In this document: positions 22,586 to 36,245 of the stretch, piece after piece
Position numbering within the stretch: the stretch's first letter is position 1
How the letters are laid out: each line of letters starts with the position of its first letter
Source: Papio anubis
Lineage: Eukaryota > Chordata > Mammalia > Primates > Cercopithecidae
Reading direction: 5' to 3'
Length of the DNA: 64,000 nucleotides
Assembly: GCF_008728515.1 (NCBI RefSeq)
Contig: NC_044996.1
Coordinates: forward strand, 128,021,595-128,085,594
The notes under the pieces: generated by a model
What the model was told of the DNA's origin: nothing
Databases searched by the model: none
Seen by the model: only the letters and a program-made list of their open reading frames with translations
Translations under genes and position numbers: made by a program

Positions 22586-23529
22586 AAAGGGAAATGGAGA
22601 GACCAGCTACCCAGGTTACTTTGGGAAAATCTAAACAGCCTCACCACTCAATTTATAACCTCACTACTCAAGTACCAGCTCAGCTGCTGCTATAGGAACA
22701 GTGCTAACCTTGGGCATGGGTATGTATTGGCCATCCCGGGAAGCAATGCTTTCCCCACTATTCACTAGTAGTGGTTCACATTGAAATCATCTTCACGTGA
22801 CATCTTAGGAACAAATATCCCAACAAGAAAGCAGGAGGTGGGCATCTGCAGACCAGTAAATTCATGAGGTGGAATGAGACCTAGACTGGGAGGCTGTGTA
22901 AAGGCCCATGACCAATACTCAGGGAGGAGTGTGGTGGGCTCAGCCCTCTGAGGGAAAGCAAGGCAATTTGGAAAGTTCTAGAAAGGCACCCAGAATTCTG
23001 TGCCTAGCTCTTTCTGCTCACTTGATATTTCACTTCCAGGGTGCTTAACTACAAAACAGGAAATGGTTCATATGATCTGAGATAGTGGGAAATAGAAGGA
23101 GATACTGAAAAAGAGAAATAACAGTTTCTAGTCGTAGTCAATGGTAAGGTCACCAACAGTGAACAACTGTCAGGGATAAACTTCAAGGTAGACCCTGGGA
23201 GACCAGGGTACACCTTTCGGGATTGAGAGCTTTTATGATGCTTATTCCACATACTAAAGTGCACTGATTAAAAAATGTTAGTAGAAAGTTACTCTGTGCT
23301 GGATTATATTTGCTGCATAAGCACAATGTAGAGACGCTGGAATTGTCTGCTGCTACTATTGTGGCTGCTGTTGTTACCATCATTATGGCATGATAACTGT
23401 AAAACTACACTCCTTTATTACAACTAGCTTTTGATGTAAAGAAGGCAGTTTGCATGTGCCTGTTTTCTAACCATTTCTGATTGCTAAGTGGAGAGGGAAC
23501 AAGGCCATAGAAGACCCAGTATAGGCCCT
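22586..23529. other. unassigned noncoding sequence
   Basis: I see no repeat, RNA gene or coding frame that I can support. Confidence 0.4.
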
Positions 23530-23690
23530 GGATTGTCTACCTTTAAGCTGTGTGACCTTGAGCAAGTTCCTTAACCTCTCTGAGTCTCAGTTTCTTCATT
23601 TGTAAAATGGAGATGAAAGTTATAAAGCTGGCTACCTCAGATGGTTGTTATAATGGCCAAATGAAAACCCCATGTAAAGATATTTTTTAA
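23530..23690 (+). mobile_element. MIR SINE
   Basis: The MIR core is clear: 'gctgtgtgaccttgagcaag', 'ttccttaacctctctgagtc' and 'tcttcatttgtaaaatggag'. The 3' part fades towards 23690. Confidence 0.8.
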
Positions 23691-23724
23691 AAATAACACA
23701 CCATAGAGATTAAAATTACTTCTA

Positions 23725-24141
<417 letters not shown>

Positions 24142-24334
24142 TCACGCCTGCAGGACTTTCACTACCAAATGCTAAAGATACTTTGTTATAAGCTAGTTCC
24201 CTAAGAGGGATTCCAGAGAGAGTTCTTTATTATAGGAAGCAGCACGACCGACACGTTGGTTACATGAAGGCTCTGGGTTTGAATCCTATCTCCAACCCTT
24301 ACTAGCATACTTACCTTCTCTGTACCCACACTTC

Positions 24335-25240
<906 letters not shown>

Positions 25241-25370
25241 ATAATAATAACAATAACAACCTCAGGCTTACTATGAGGATTAAATGAGATAGTATATGGA
25301 AAACACTTAACACTATGCCTGGCAGAGTAAACACCCAAGAAATGCTGTCCTTTATCATGCTTGCCCCCAT

Positions 25371-26692
25371 CTTTCAGAGAAAGAAGGTGAAACACCAAAG
25401 CCACAGTGTGAGAGATGAGCTAGGTTAAGACTGAATGTCATTCTTGACTTCTAATAAAAAGGGCTAATCAAATTTGTGCTCTAGAGACAGAAGAACACAC
25501 ACCTCTCCCTCACCTAATGCATCCAAAATCCTTTAGCAGTTTTGTCTACGTCTTGGACAATATGCCAATAAAGAAAGTGATCAGACACCTCAGATAAACA
25601 ATGGTGAGAGGGGGCCTGGTCTTTACTAAAAATCCCCATCTGTAACTGAAAAATAAGCAATAGTGCCTTACGTTCTAAAAGGGAAAACCTTTTCTGGCAA
25701 GAAGCACGGAGAATCCCCAGAGGCAAAATTTTCTGGGAATTTAAAAACACACCTGGGATGTCTTGCCATTCTTCATTTTTTCACTTTGATCTTCATTACA
25801 GTGGGGTGAGTTATGTTTTTTTAGGTATTTGTGTTTTTCCATCTCAAAGCAAAACTCTAGCACAAGTGAAGGGCAGCAAAGGTGTGACAGACAAGTTCAC
25901 AGAGGAGCACCCAAGTTACAACAGAAAATATGTCACCACAGAAATACCTCAGATGTCAAAACATCAATAACATTATCTCTCCACTCATTTCATGATTCTT
26001 AATGATCCATGAACTAAGTACACATTTATGAAGCCCATAATAGATGGCATCTGAAGATGTCACCTTTTACAAAGGAAGAGTAGAAACTTTTGTCCTCTTT
26101 TTGTTTGTTGGCTACTTGGGGATTGTTTGCTTTAGCAAGAAGCCTAATAAGACTGGCCAATGGGATTGTAATACAACCCAGATACAAAGTGGAAAAAAAT
26201 CTGTCAACTATAAAAGGTAGTAAGGAATCTGAAAAATAGACACTTCAAACTACACTCCATTATGGCAAGATTAGTCATCTAATCTGACTGGTGTTTTTTT
26301 CCCAGCCTTAAATGTGGCCAGGGGGAAGATATGTCACAGATTTATGCCCTAGAAACCAGTGAACCTGAAAAATCCCCCAGTGGATTCAAGAAGGCACAGC
26401 TACATCTACTTAACAAAATCTACTTTCCAACTGGAACCTAGCTGCAACGGAGTCTGGAAAATGTCATTTCTAGCTTTCCAGCCTCTCTAGCACATTACAG
26501 GAAGATATGCTGGAAGGATGTGAGAATAGATGCTAGAGGCCAATCCACTATCTTGTTGAGAATTAAAAAGGTGGATATTTCTGTAGTTACCCTCTCTTTC
26601 AAGGAATTACCAACAGTCACAAGGAGAAAGAGGCAAAGATTCAAAGTCCCTGAAGTCTCTCAGTACCATCAGGATGAGTACACCTGACTTTA
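25371..26692. other. unassigned noncoding sequence
   Basis: No repeat family or coding region recognised up to the Alu. Confidence 0.4.
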
Positions 26693-26990
26693 TTTATGTA
26701 TTAATTACAGAGTCTCACTCTATCACCCAGGCTGGAGTGCAGTGTGGTGTGATCTCAGCTCACTGCAACCTCCACCTCCAAGGTTCAAGCAATTCTCCCT
26801 GCCTCAGCCTCCCCAGGAGCTGGGATTACAGGAGCCCACCACCACACCTAGCTAATTTTTGTATTTTTTAGTAGAGATGGGTTTTTGCCATGGTGGTCAG
26901 GCTGGTCTTGAACTCCTGACCTCAGGTGATTTGCCCACCTTGGTCTCCCAAAGTGCCAGGATTACAGACATGAGCCACCGCACCCAGCCA
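26693..26990 (-). mobile_element. AluS element
   Basis: The minus-strand Alu runs from a degraded T-rich start with 'gagtctcactctatcaccca' to 'cgcacccagcc'. Flanking repeats agtacacctgacttta (26677-26692) and agtgcacctgacttta (26991-27006) differ at one of 16 bases. Confidence 0.93.
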
Positions 26991-27006
26991 AGTGCACCTG
27001 ACTTTA

Positions 27007-27375
27007 AGTGGGGTGTGTGTGAATAAGAGATAAGAAAGGCAGCCTGTGGGTGCTGATTCTAGGACTGAGTGCTTTAGAAATGTGAGGTGACAAAGTTCTG
27101 ACTTGGCTCTAACTTAAATTTCACACATGGCCTCTTATTTCCATGTTCCTTGGTTCTATTTCCGTGGGATCCACAAAGTGAGGATTTGGCCGAGAGTCAG
27201 ATGAGGAAGAATGATGCTGGGTGTGATAATTAAATCTGATCATGTTGAAGAAAGCACCTGATGCTCAAATGTGATTCTTTTTCAGGGTATTAAGGAGAAC
27301 TAGTGGGGAGAAGAAGGGAAAAAAGATCCTGCATTCAGTCATCTTCCCTCCTCAGGCCCCGGCTCCCCATTACAG
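27007..27375. other. unassigned noncoding sequence
   Basis: Nothing recognised between the Alu and the CA-rich tract. Confidence 0.35.
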
Positions 27376-27436
27376 ATGCACACACATGCATATACAGGCA
27401 CATGCACACACACTCGCACACACACATATCCACACA
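27376..27436 (+). repeat. imperfect CA-rich microsatellite
   Basis: Interrupted ca/tg repeats include acacacatgcatatacagg and cacacacactcgcacacac. The open frame here (His, Thr and Tyr rich) is a by-product. Confidence 0.85.
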
Positions 27437-27484
27437 ATATTTTCACCCTCACCCTGGCTGGAGAGACAGTGCAATTTAGAAAAA

Positions 27485-27680
27485 TCAGTCAATCAATCAA
27501 TCTTGAGTCAGGAAACCTGATTTTGATTCTCTGTTCTCTCACTGTTTGGCTCTGGCAAGTCACTTTCCCTCTTTGAGCCTCTGCTTCTTCATATGGAAAA
27601 AACAAAACAAACAAACAAAAAAAACACTGATCCCGATGTCACTATTCATTATGCAGATTAAATAAGAAGGTGTAATCTGT
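27485..27680 (+). mobile_element. MIR-type SINE, diverged
   Basis: The blocks 'ggctctggcaagtcacttt', 'ctctttgagcctctgcttc' and a late 'catatggaaaa' follow a MIR core. The 3' part, with 'tatgcagattaaataagaag', is eroded. Confidence 0.6.
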
Positions 27681-27754
27681 GTTCTATAAAGTAAATCACA
27701 ATAAAAATGACAGTTGTCATTTTAAATCAGTAAATATAACTTGTATTAGCTATT

Positions 27755-28440
27755 TCGGATGAGCAAAAGTTAAAAGCTTGGTAATACCTAAGGTTGGAAG
27801 GAAGAAGGTTCTCGTACACACAGGGTAAAAACACAAATGTTGCAACCTAATTGGAGGGTAATTTGGCAAAATTTTCTCCAGTTAGAAAACATACCACCCT
27901 TTGAACTGGCAATTCCACTGTATGGAATTTACTCCCAGACATAGCTGCAAAAGTAAGCCCAATTATATGTAAAAAAAAATACACAATGCAGCAATGTTGA
28001 TAGCAGAAAATGGAAAAACCTACATCTGTCAGTGGGGACTGGTTCAATATATTACAAAGTTTTAAATACTCTGCATCTGATAAAAAAAAAAAAAGAGTAG
28101 TTAATTTGGAACTAGAAAGATGTCTAAGGTTTGTTATTAAGGCAACTAAAAAGCAAGATAATGAACATTGTGTGTAGTATGAGATAGATTGATTTACATT
28201 ACATATATACATATATATATTCACATACACACACACACACACACACACACAGAGGTAGTTGAATAAAACTTTTCTGAAATGATACACATGAACCTGTTAG
28301 CAGTGTTTATCTTTGGAGCGAAGACTAAAACTCAGGTGAGAGGAAGACTTTCACGTTTCATTTTATTTCATTCCTTTCTTTAGAGTTAGGTTTTACTTTT
28401 AACTGTGTATATGTATTTTATTTTTTTAATTCAAAATTAC
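27755..28440 (+). mobile_element. L1ME-type LINE, late ORF2 and 3' end
   Basis: Old ORF2 motifs are readable at DNA level: 'ggagggtaatttggcaaaat', 'ccctttgaactggcaattcc' and 'gtggggactggttcaat'. A (TA)/(CA) patch and 'agcagtgtttatctttgga' follow, typical of L1ME 3' ends. All frames are broken. Confidence 0.7.
28201..28252 (+). repeat. (TA)n(CA)n microsatellite
   Basis: An alternating tatata stretch runs into about 13 CA units inside the L1ME 3' end. Confidence 0.95.
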
Positions 28441-29639
28441 ACACCATAAAAGAAAACTACCAAGCGGAGTAAAGAAACCCTTTTTGCAAGTGGGCATTGT
28501 AAAAATAATAAATCAGCAAATGGAAACACTGTGTTGCCACATGTGGTGACCCAGCCTCAGTGTTTAGTGACATTGCTCTGTTAGCTGCCAGTCCTCTCTC
28601 TCCTGAACATCCTTGTCTTTGGGAATTATGAAAGGTAGAGGAAGGAGGGGAAAATAGAAATGGAAAGCCAAAGGAAATAAATACAGAAAAAGCCCAAGAA
28701 CATATGGGAAGAAAAGATGATGTAAGAAGAGGGTGAGAGAAAGTCAACGTTTGACCACATTCTCTAGCTGGCATGGAACTGTGAAGGGAGAGACAGCTTG
28801 AGGGTCAATTTCACATCTTTACATGTACAGTTTGTATTTAAGTGAATATTTTCACCATAACGATGGCTGTGGGAGAAGTATACATATCTTGTTAGCTGAG
28901 AATCTCAAGAGGTAGTAGATATGTAATCTTTTTACAGAAGACTCCTGTTGTTCCTAATATTTATACAGCTATATATACACAGATGGGTACCAGCACAAAA
29001 GAGTAAAACTTTCACATCTCTGCAGATTCAAAGCTGTAGAAACCACTTATAAAAACGTGTCAGCCAGTGTGTCCCTAGTGTCTTTCAGAAGCCTGGTTGT
29101 AGGGGATGCTAATAAAATGCTGCTCAAAGAGTAGATTTCCTGGTAAGACAAGAATGGTAAACACTTGAATAATCAAAGTTGAATTGATTTCCCAATTGCA
29201 GAACAACTAGGTTCCTCCAACATGTTCAGTGTACTATGATTCCTCAAAAGGGTGAGATGTGATATGCAGTATCTCCCAGACTTCCTCTCTGGGGTACCCT
29301 TTCTTTCAAACATGGCACTGCATTGGTGGGTCTTGGAATGTGCTTTCAGAAGTCAATTCATTCAATGGTTGTTTCTCCTCCTCAATGTTGAGATCACAGA
29401 ATGGCTGGGCATGGGACTTAAGAGCTATGCACAGAATATTGTACCCAAAATAATTATTTCAACACATGGATCAGGATAAAAATTATAAAAGCCAGGTGTT
29501 ATGGCTTACAAAACACCCTGAAATTATCACTGTCCCCCATGATATTAGTCCTGGAATTAATTCAGAAGTTATACATTTCAACTCCTTCATTGTACAAATA
29601 AAGAAATGGTGCCCCAGATAATCCTCAGCAGAGAGAAAA
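28441..29639. other. unassigned noncoding sequence
   Basis: No repeat family or gene that I can support. Frames at 28457-28774 and 29252-29479 lack any recognisable feature. Confidence 0.4.
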
Positions 29640-29885
29640 CAATGCTAGTGGTTCTGAGCTGGGACTCTGGAGCCAGAATGAGTAGGTTCAAATCCCAACA
29701 TTTTACAGGACCTTGAGTAAGTTACCTGACCTCTCTGGGCTTCTATTTCCTCATCTGTAAAATGAAGATAGCAGTAGTCTATATCACATAGGATTGTGAT
29801 ACGGATTAAGTGGGTTTGTAGCTGTAAAGCACACAGGACACGACCTGACACATAGTAAGTACCATATAAATATTTCTTTAAGCAA
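29640..29885 (+). mobile_element. MIR SINE
   Basis: A nearly complete MIR has 'gactctggagccagaatgag', 'ggttcaaatcccaacatttt', 'cctgacctctctgggcttc', 'cctcatctgtaaaatgaag' and 'cacatagtaagtaccatata'. Confidence 0.85.
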
Positions 29886-30436
29886 AATAAAGTCACTGGG
29901 ATCTTGAGGTCTTAAATTGGGGCATCCTCACTCCAACATTATCACTTTAATGCAACACTTCCACTGTAATCAAACAGTAATTTTAAAAAGTGAAATGAAA
30001 AAGATAATGGTTTGGCCATAATCAAAAAGCCAATGTTAATGGGAGGTTAATAGGCCCATCATTGCCGGGGCAAAATCCAAGAATTCAAATAACACTTTCC
30101 CTTCTAGAAACACATGTTGTATCATTTTAAAATTTATAAGAGCCAGGAAGGCAAGGGATGCATTTATATTTTTTTCCTTGCCAGCCTTAAGGTTCTAGAA
30201 AGATTAGGTCATTTTTTAAGAGGATGTTCACAGTGTGCATTGGGGACTAGGGAGGTGGGAACTGTAGACTCAGGATACTGGAGGCACAAGAGAAGGAAGA
30301 GTTGAAAGTGGGATGTAGAGAAACTCAAAGGAAAACAGGGTGTGTTTCTGAGAGGTAAATGGATAAAGTTGGCATATAAACATGGGCTGAGGTCCTCCTC
30401 TTTAATTTATTCTAAAGCAGAAGCATTGGGCAGACT
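29886..30436. other. unassigned noncoding sequence
   Basis: Nothing recognised up to the target duplication of the next L1. Confidence 0.4.
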
Positions 30437-30452
30437 AGAAAACCCTGACTTC

Positions 30453-31149
30453 CAGGAAACAACAGGTGCTGGAGAGGATGTGGAGAAATAGGAACACTTT
30501 TACACTGTTGGTGGGATTGTAAACTAGTTCAACCATTATGGAAAACAGTATGGCGATTCCTCAAGGATCTAGAACTAGAAGTACCATATGACCCAGCCAT
30601 CCTATTACTGGGTATATACCCAAAGGATTATAAATCATGCTGCTATAAAGACACATGCACATGTATGTTCATTGCGACACTATTCACAATAGCAAAGACT
30701 TGGAATCAACCCAAATGTCCATCAGTGACAGACTGGATTAAGAAAATGTGGCACACATATACCAGGGAATACTATGCAGCCATAAAAAAAAGGATGAGTT
30801 TGTGTCCTTTGTAGGGACGTGGTTGCAGCTGGAAACCATCATTCTCAGCAAACTATCGCAAGAACAGAAAACCAAACACTGCATGTTCTCACTCATAGGT
30901 GGGAACTGAACAATGAGATCACTTGGACTCGGGAAGGGGAGCATCACACACCGGGGCCTATTACGGGGAGGCGGGAGGGGGGAGGGATTGCACTGGGAGT
31001 TATACCTGATGTAAATGACGAGTTGATGGGTGCTGACGAGTTGATGGGTGCAGCACAGCAACATGGCACAAGTATACATATGTAACAAACCTGCACGTTA
31101 TGCACATGTACCCTAGAACTTAAAGTATAATAATAATAACAATAGTAAA
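30453..31149 (+). mobile_element. young L1PA-type LINE, 5' truncated
   Basis: About 0.7 kb holds the last part of ORF2 and the 3' UTR ('ccaggaaacaacaggtgctg' to a degraded A-rich tail with aataataataa). The 16-base direct repeat agaaaaccctgacttc at 30437-30452 and 31150-31165 is perfect, which argues for recent insertion. A small internal duplication (tgacgagttgatgggtgc twice, about 31016-31051) lies in the 3' UTR. ORF2 is only a C-terminal remnant. Confidence 0.93.
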
Positions 31150-31165
31150 AGAAAACCCTGACTTC

Positions 31166-31900
31166 TTAAATGCAGATTGTTCTTAAGTCAAATGGCATTA
31201 GTTGTCTTGTGCTGGCAGTTGAGTTTCAGCCTGAATGCTGAAATGCACATTTGTTAACTAGAGCATGGAGAAGGTTCCAGGCAGAAAAGGGGCATGGAAG
31301 GAGGAGAATAAATGGAGAGGGAAAGGGCAGTGTCTGTCTGTCCACTGCCCTTCACTCTCCTGCTCCAACTGCAGAGGTTAAAGCTGGGCAGAGTCAATGA
31401 ACTGCCCATGAGATCGTGTTCACATGACCTTCTTGTGAAACTAGCCCCTCCCAAGTTTTGGAAGGAAACTTCCAAATATTCAACAAGGAGAAGGGAACAT
31501 TAACCAATGCAGGAAGAAAAAAATGGAGGAGACCCGAGGAGACGAATAGGCCCTTTTTTTCCCGAGTGTACACAAGCTGCAATTTAGAATAGTGCTTACA
31601 ATGCTGGCCTGTGATATCGAACATTGAGGTAAATAAAAAGAATTAACTGAGTTCAACGGACTCTCCACCAAACAATTGAAACTGGAGGCGTAAACATCAG
31701 AAGTAACCCCATGGGGAAACTGTTTTCTTTGAAGATGTGCCAAAGACTCTTAATATTCCCAAGCGAGTTGGCCTAGAGTTGCATTTTCTCACAAGGATAG
31801 TGACCAGATTCTATGAACCCCAAATCTATATACTTGGTTTCTCGCTGAAAGGGAATATCTGAAATCATCACTGTCCTGGAACATTCAAGACTTGTTGTTA
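31166..31900. other. unassigned noncoding sequence
   Basis: No repeat or gene recognised. Confidence 0.4.
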
Positions 31901-31917
31901 CCCTGGCCACACATCTT

Positions 31918-32229
<312 letters not shown>

Positions 32230-32306
32230 TGACCTTCCCTTATTTCCACCTTGGCTATAGTCTCAAGGAAGTAAGTCCCTCTAAATATCCTAATCCCCCC
32301 ACCTTC

Positions 32307-32579
32307 TTTTTTCTTGAGATAGGGTCTTGCTCTGTCACCCAGCCTAGAGTGCAGTGGTACAATGACGGCTCACTGCAGCCTCAACCTCCCATGCTCAAGT
32401 GATCCTCCCATCTCAGCCTGGGCCCACAGGCATGCATCACCACACCTGGATAATTTTTTTCTAGAGACAGGGTTTTGCCATGTTGTCCAGGCTGGTCTCA
32501 AACTCCTGGGCTCGGGCAATCCTCCCTCCTCAATCTCCTAAAGTGCTGGGATTACAGGTGTGAGCCACCCTGCCTGACC
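32307..32579 (-). mobile_element. AluJ element, partial
   Basis: The minus-strand Alu runs from 'ttttttcttgagatagggtc' to 'agccaccctgcctgacc', with 'cagcctcaacctcccatgct' and an internal deletion near 32419. Its 5' end on the minus strand is duplicated just downstream. Confidence 0.88.
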
Positions 32580-32690
32580 TGATCCCTTTCTTGGTCTCAA
32601 ACCCCTGGGCTCAGGCAATCCTCCCTCCTCAATCTCCTAAAGTGCTGGGATTACAGGTGTGAGCCACCCTGCCTGGCCTGATCCCTTTCT
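32493..32690 (+). repeat. 99-base tandem duplication of an Alu end plus flank
   Basis: The block tggtctcaaac...tgatccctttcttg is present twice with a 99-base period: 'caatcctccctcctcaatc' starts at 32517 and again at 32616. The copies differ at only a few bases. The unit joins the 5' end of the AluJ to its flanking 'tgatccctttcttg', so it arose after the Alu inserted. Confidence 0.93.
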
Positions 32691-32761
32691 TGATCTCCTC
32701 ATTAGCTCTGGTCTATTCTAACCTCCCCATAAATCAGAAATGCAGCACAACTTTTAAAGAA

Positions 32762-32990
32762 AGCTATAATAATAGATGTCACTTATTGAGTATTTACAAC
32801 ATGACAGGCAATTTATACAACACTATTTCACTTAATCTCTCAAATAACCCTTTAAAACAGGTACGATTATCCCCACTTTCAGGTGAAACAATAGAGTCTG
32901 GGAGCAGTTAAGGGACTCAACCAAGAAAGCTCATACAGCTGATAAACACTGGAATCAAGATTCAAACCCCAGTCTGCCTAATGCAAAAGC
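32762..32990 (-). mobile_element. MIR SINE
   Basis: The minus-strand MIR has 'cttattgagtatttacaaca', 'tttcacttaatctctcaaa', 'acgattatccccactttcag' and 'gattcaaaccccagtctgcc'. It is almost full length. Confidence 0.85.
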
Positions 32991-33780
32991 CCCACATACT
33001 TGTTCCTATTCCATGCTACCTCGAACCCTTGTCATTCTCTTCTGGAGGAGCAGCTGACAGTATGTGCAGAGGCATAAAGTCCTCCATCAAGGCACTGCTT
33101 AAAGCTCATAAAGTCCTTTCCCTAGCTTCACATAGAAAAGGAGGCACAGGCCTAGCTATTTATTGCTCCTGCCGCTTGTTCAGAGTGGAAGTTCTAATCA
33201 GACACCCCAGGAGGAAACGTGGCCAGACATTATAACCGGCAACAATGGGATCGCAGCCAGGGCATTTCTATGAATCCTTCCCTCCTCCTCCACAACCTTC
33301 AGAAGACAAACAAATGATAAGACATAATCAGAATCAAGGAAGGCTCCCAGCAAAATCAAACCTGACCTCAGCCTAACAAACATTCACTTCAGTCATCTGG
33401 GTTCTCCAGCTTTATGGCTTAAGGAAGCAATTGCATTCAACACTCCTGTGTCTGCTGTTTGCTCTCCATGCCTTAAAGCCCCAGCTTGTCAATCATCTCT
33501 AGAAGCCCAGACTGGGAAAGGCACTGGCCTTCCTTTCCCATCTACTAGGGGATTAATTTCATCATGCCACTTATCCTGGTTATCAGTTCACACATGTGCC
33601 TCAGAACGCTTCTCAACATAAAGTCAAAGTGGTTTACAGGCACGGAGGAAGTCCCAGACTCAATTCCAAGATTAAGATTAAAACAGCAAAATATGCTCAG
33701 ACCTGTAGCCAGAAGAAAGATGCATTATTAAACATAGTCATGCTATAGCACTCCATACCGGTGGATGTCATGCTTGTTAT
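32991..33780. other. unassigned noncoding sequence
   Basis: I recognise no repeat or gene. Confidence 0.4.
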
Positions 33781-34255
33781 TTGACTATCCACATGAAGCC
33801 CATCTCCTTTCAGAGCCCTGCATGGCAATGTGTGAGAGCTGAAAGTTCATCTCCTTTCAGAGCCCTGCACCCAGGACAGGGCGCCCCACCCAGATTCCCT
33901 TTACCAGGCCTGTGTAGCTATCCTCCAGATACTGTGAGTGGTGGCTGCTAGTGTCTCGCAACTACCCACTTCTCAGGAGAGTTCCCCTTGGCTGATGAGA
34001 GCCACCTTGCCTGGAAGGTAAGTCGCTCCTTTCCCACGGGCAGGACTGATATAGCTACAAAAGCTGTCTCCCTGCAGATAAACGCAAAGCTAGGCTCCAT
34101 CTGAGACCACATTCTGGCTCAGCAGTGTCCTGTGCCCCATTCAGCTTCCTTCATACTCTTACAAGTTTCCCCCAAGAACTCTCTCCCAATAAATCACATG
34201 CACTAGAACCCCTGTCTCAGGTGCTGTCTCTAGGGAACCCAATTCAAGACACAGA
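33781..34255 (+). mobile_element. ancient LTR-like element, family not assigned
   Basis: The 3' end has a polyadenylation-like 'cccaataaatcacatgcac', then 'tgtctcaggtgctgtctc' and 'gggaacccaattcaagaca', the terminus of an old ERVL-class-like LTR. A 22-base direct repeat (start catctcctttcagagcc) lies near the 5' side at 33801-33822 and 33848-33869. The 5' edge is arbitrary. Similar ends occur at 61405 and 63485. Confidence 0.4.
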
Positions 34256-35529
34256 GTTGGAAGCAAAGATAAGTTCAAGAGTAAAACCCTGCAATAAGGC
34301 ACCCCATGATAGCATGATTCTGGATTTAATGCAGTTAGTGATGGGTTGTGCTTTCAAAAAGGGGAAAAATAAAGTTCTATTTAGGGGAAAGTGGATAGAA
34401 GAATTGTGTAGGGGAAGGCGAGGCTGGACTGGGAAATGGCAGGCAACTCTGACTCAGAAAGTGATGCGGGGAGGAAGACAGTAAGTCCCTGAGTCCCTAG
34501 TATTCTTCTGACCCAATCTCCCCAAATAGACCAATGAAAGAGTGCCAACTCCCCAGGAGATTCCTGGAGTATCCTAGCCAACCATAGGACCCAGAATCAT
34601 CCTCATGAATATTTAAGCCAGAGAGGTCCACTGCCACCAGAAACTGCAGCCAGTGATAGAACAGATTTGGATCACACAGTCAAGACTTCTGGAACTCCTA
34701 GCCAGGTAGCTATGAAGACTTGCCCAATTTTTCATCGACCTCATGGCATGGCATTTTACTTGCACACTATGAGGGAAGTTTACTGTATTATATTTAAGGT
34801 TGTTCAATTCAAAGTGGGCAACAATTATAACCCCATCAATTTTTATCCATGAAATTTTCTAAATCTGCACCAACACAGGGAGAGGGTTTAACATAAGCTT
34901 TCAGCATGAGAGCAGCTTAAAAAACCTCACGCAAGTATCCAGAACATCCAAAGAGAGAGGACATCATGGCTAGAAGATATTTATTTCTACACAGCTATAG
35001 CTTGATTAAGGTCAAGGCTAGGATCTCTTTGATGTTTCTCCACAATAACTCTGATCTAACTATCGTGGAAGTATGAGTTTGGGCTGAGCATCTTGTTTTT
35101 CCGGATGCTCAAGGCACTATCATATTGGACCTGTGGCTAAATGGAAGGTATAGCAACATCATAGCAACAAGGCTTGTGTCATTTTCTACCCCCAAACCTA
35201 GACATCACAGATACGCACCACATCATGCCATTATATGAATGTTAGACTATACAAACAAGAATGAATGGCAACAACCTCTTGACTGCAATACCCTGAATTG
35301 CAAAATCATGTGGTGTTGGATGCCCCAAGTTTTTAGTTATACTTTGTGAGAACAGTTCCTACTCCATGACTTTTGGACGAGGCAAAATTTTTACCTGGGG
35401 ATGAATCAGATAGAGGCAGGCGTGGGACGCCATCAAAGGGATATCTCTCGACAGATCCCTTTGAGATCCCTGCAGGTACAAGATCAATCAAGTTTAGGTG
35501 AGGAGATAATGCCACAGGCACAGGAGATC
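34256..35529. other. unassigned noncoding sequence
   Basis: The 119-codon frame at 34125-34484 overlaps the LTR end and has no recognisable feature. I see nothing else. Confidence 0.4.
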
Positions 35530-36245
35530 TCATACGCTGCTGGTGGTGTTTCCATTGGAAAGACCACATTGGAGAATAATTTGGTAATATCGAGAAAGCT
35601 GAAGAGGAACAAACCTTTTGGCCCAGAAACTTCATTTCTAGTTATATAACCTAAAGCAATGGCTGTCAATGCTGGCAGCACATTGGAATCATCTGGGGAG
35701 CTTTAAAAAATACAGGTGCCTGGGCTTCACCTTAGTGTTTCGGATTTAATTGGCCTGGGTGCAACCTGGCAGTGGGACTTTTCAAAGGTCCCTAGGCAAT
35801 TCTGATGTGTACAAAAGATTAAGATCCACTGCCCTAGAGACCTTTTCCCCCATGTGCCATAAGGACATTTGTCATAATTATTTGTGACAGCACTGTTTGC
35901 AGGAGCAAGAAATTGGAAGTAACCTAAATACCCATCAATAGGAGTATGCATAAATAAATTGTACTATATTCCTTTAATAGCATTCCTCAGGGCAGTTAAA
36001 GATGAATACCGTATGCCATGTGTATCAATATGTTTAAATCATAAAGCAAGTTACAGAAAGACACATACATTATATGAGCTCTGCAAAATTTAAAAACATG
36101 TTAATACTATTATTGAATATATACATATGTAGTAATGATATTAAAACATATCGAGTTGAGAAATACAAAAGTTAGAATAAAAACTAACACTGGGGAAAGG
36201 ACAGAATTAGATTAGGATGGGAAAGCAGGGGCTTTCAATTCTAAC
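35530..36245 (+). mobile_element. L1M-type LINE split by a MER5 element
   Basis: The left part has 'tgctggtggtgtttccattg' and 'agaataatttggtaatatc'. After the MER5 it continues with 'cactgtttgcaggagcaag', 'ggaagtaacctaaatacc' and a late 3' UTR with 'tttatttctttaaac'. Together they read like the end of an L1M ORF2 and its 3' UTR, heavily mutated. Confidence 0.7.
35658..35832 (+). mobile_element. MER5B-like hAT-Charlie element inside L1M
   Basis: It starts 'caatggctgtcaatgctggc', has 'gcacattggaatcatctggg' and 'cggatttaattggcctggg', and ends 'ttaagatccactg'. Flanks cctaaag and ccctaga could be an eroded 8-base hAT target duplication. Confidence 0.75.

Noticed and set aside
24240..24300. tRNA-like box B sequence (gggtttgaatcct)
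   Set aside because: It belongs to the tRNA-derived 5' end of a MIR. There is no cloverleaf or intact acceptor stem, so no tRNA gene is called.
27847..28287. 146-codon minus-strand frame
   Set aside because: It is antisense to an L1ME fragment and includes the translated CA repeat; no coding evidence.
33977..34017. Short acceptor/donor pair (ttctcag ... ggaag/gtaagt)
   Set aside because: It lies in an LTR-like repeat and would give a 41-base exon. Chance pseudo-exons like this are frequent; not listed as a feature.
34125..34484. 119-codon plus-strand frame
   Set aside because: It begins in the LTR-like end and continues into unassigned sequence without a recognisable domain.
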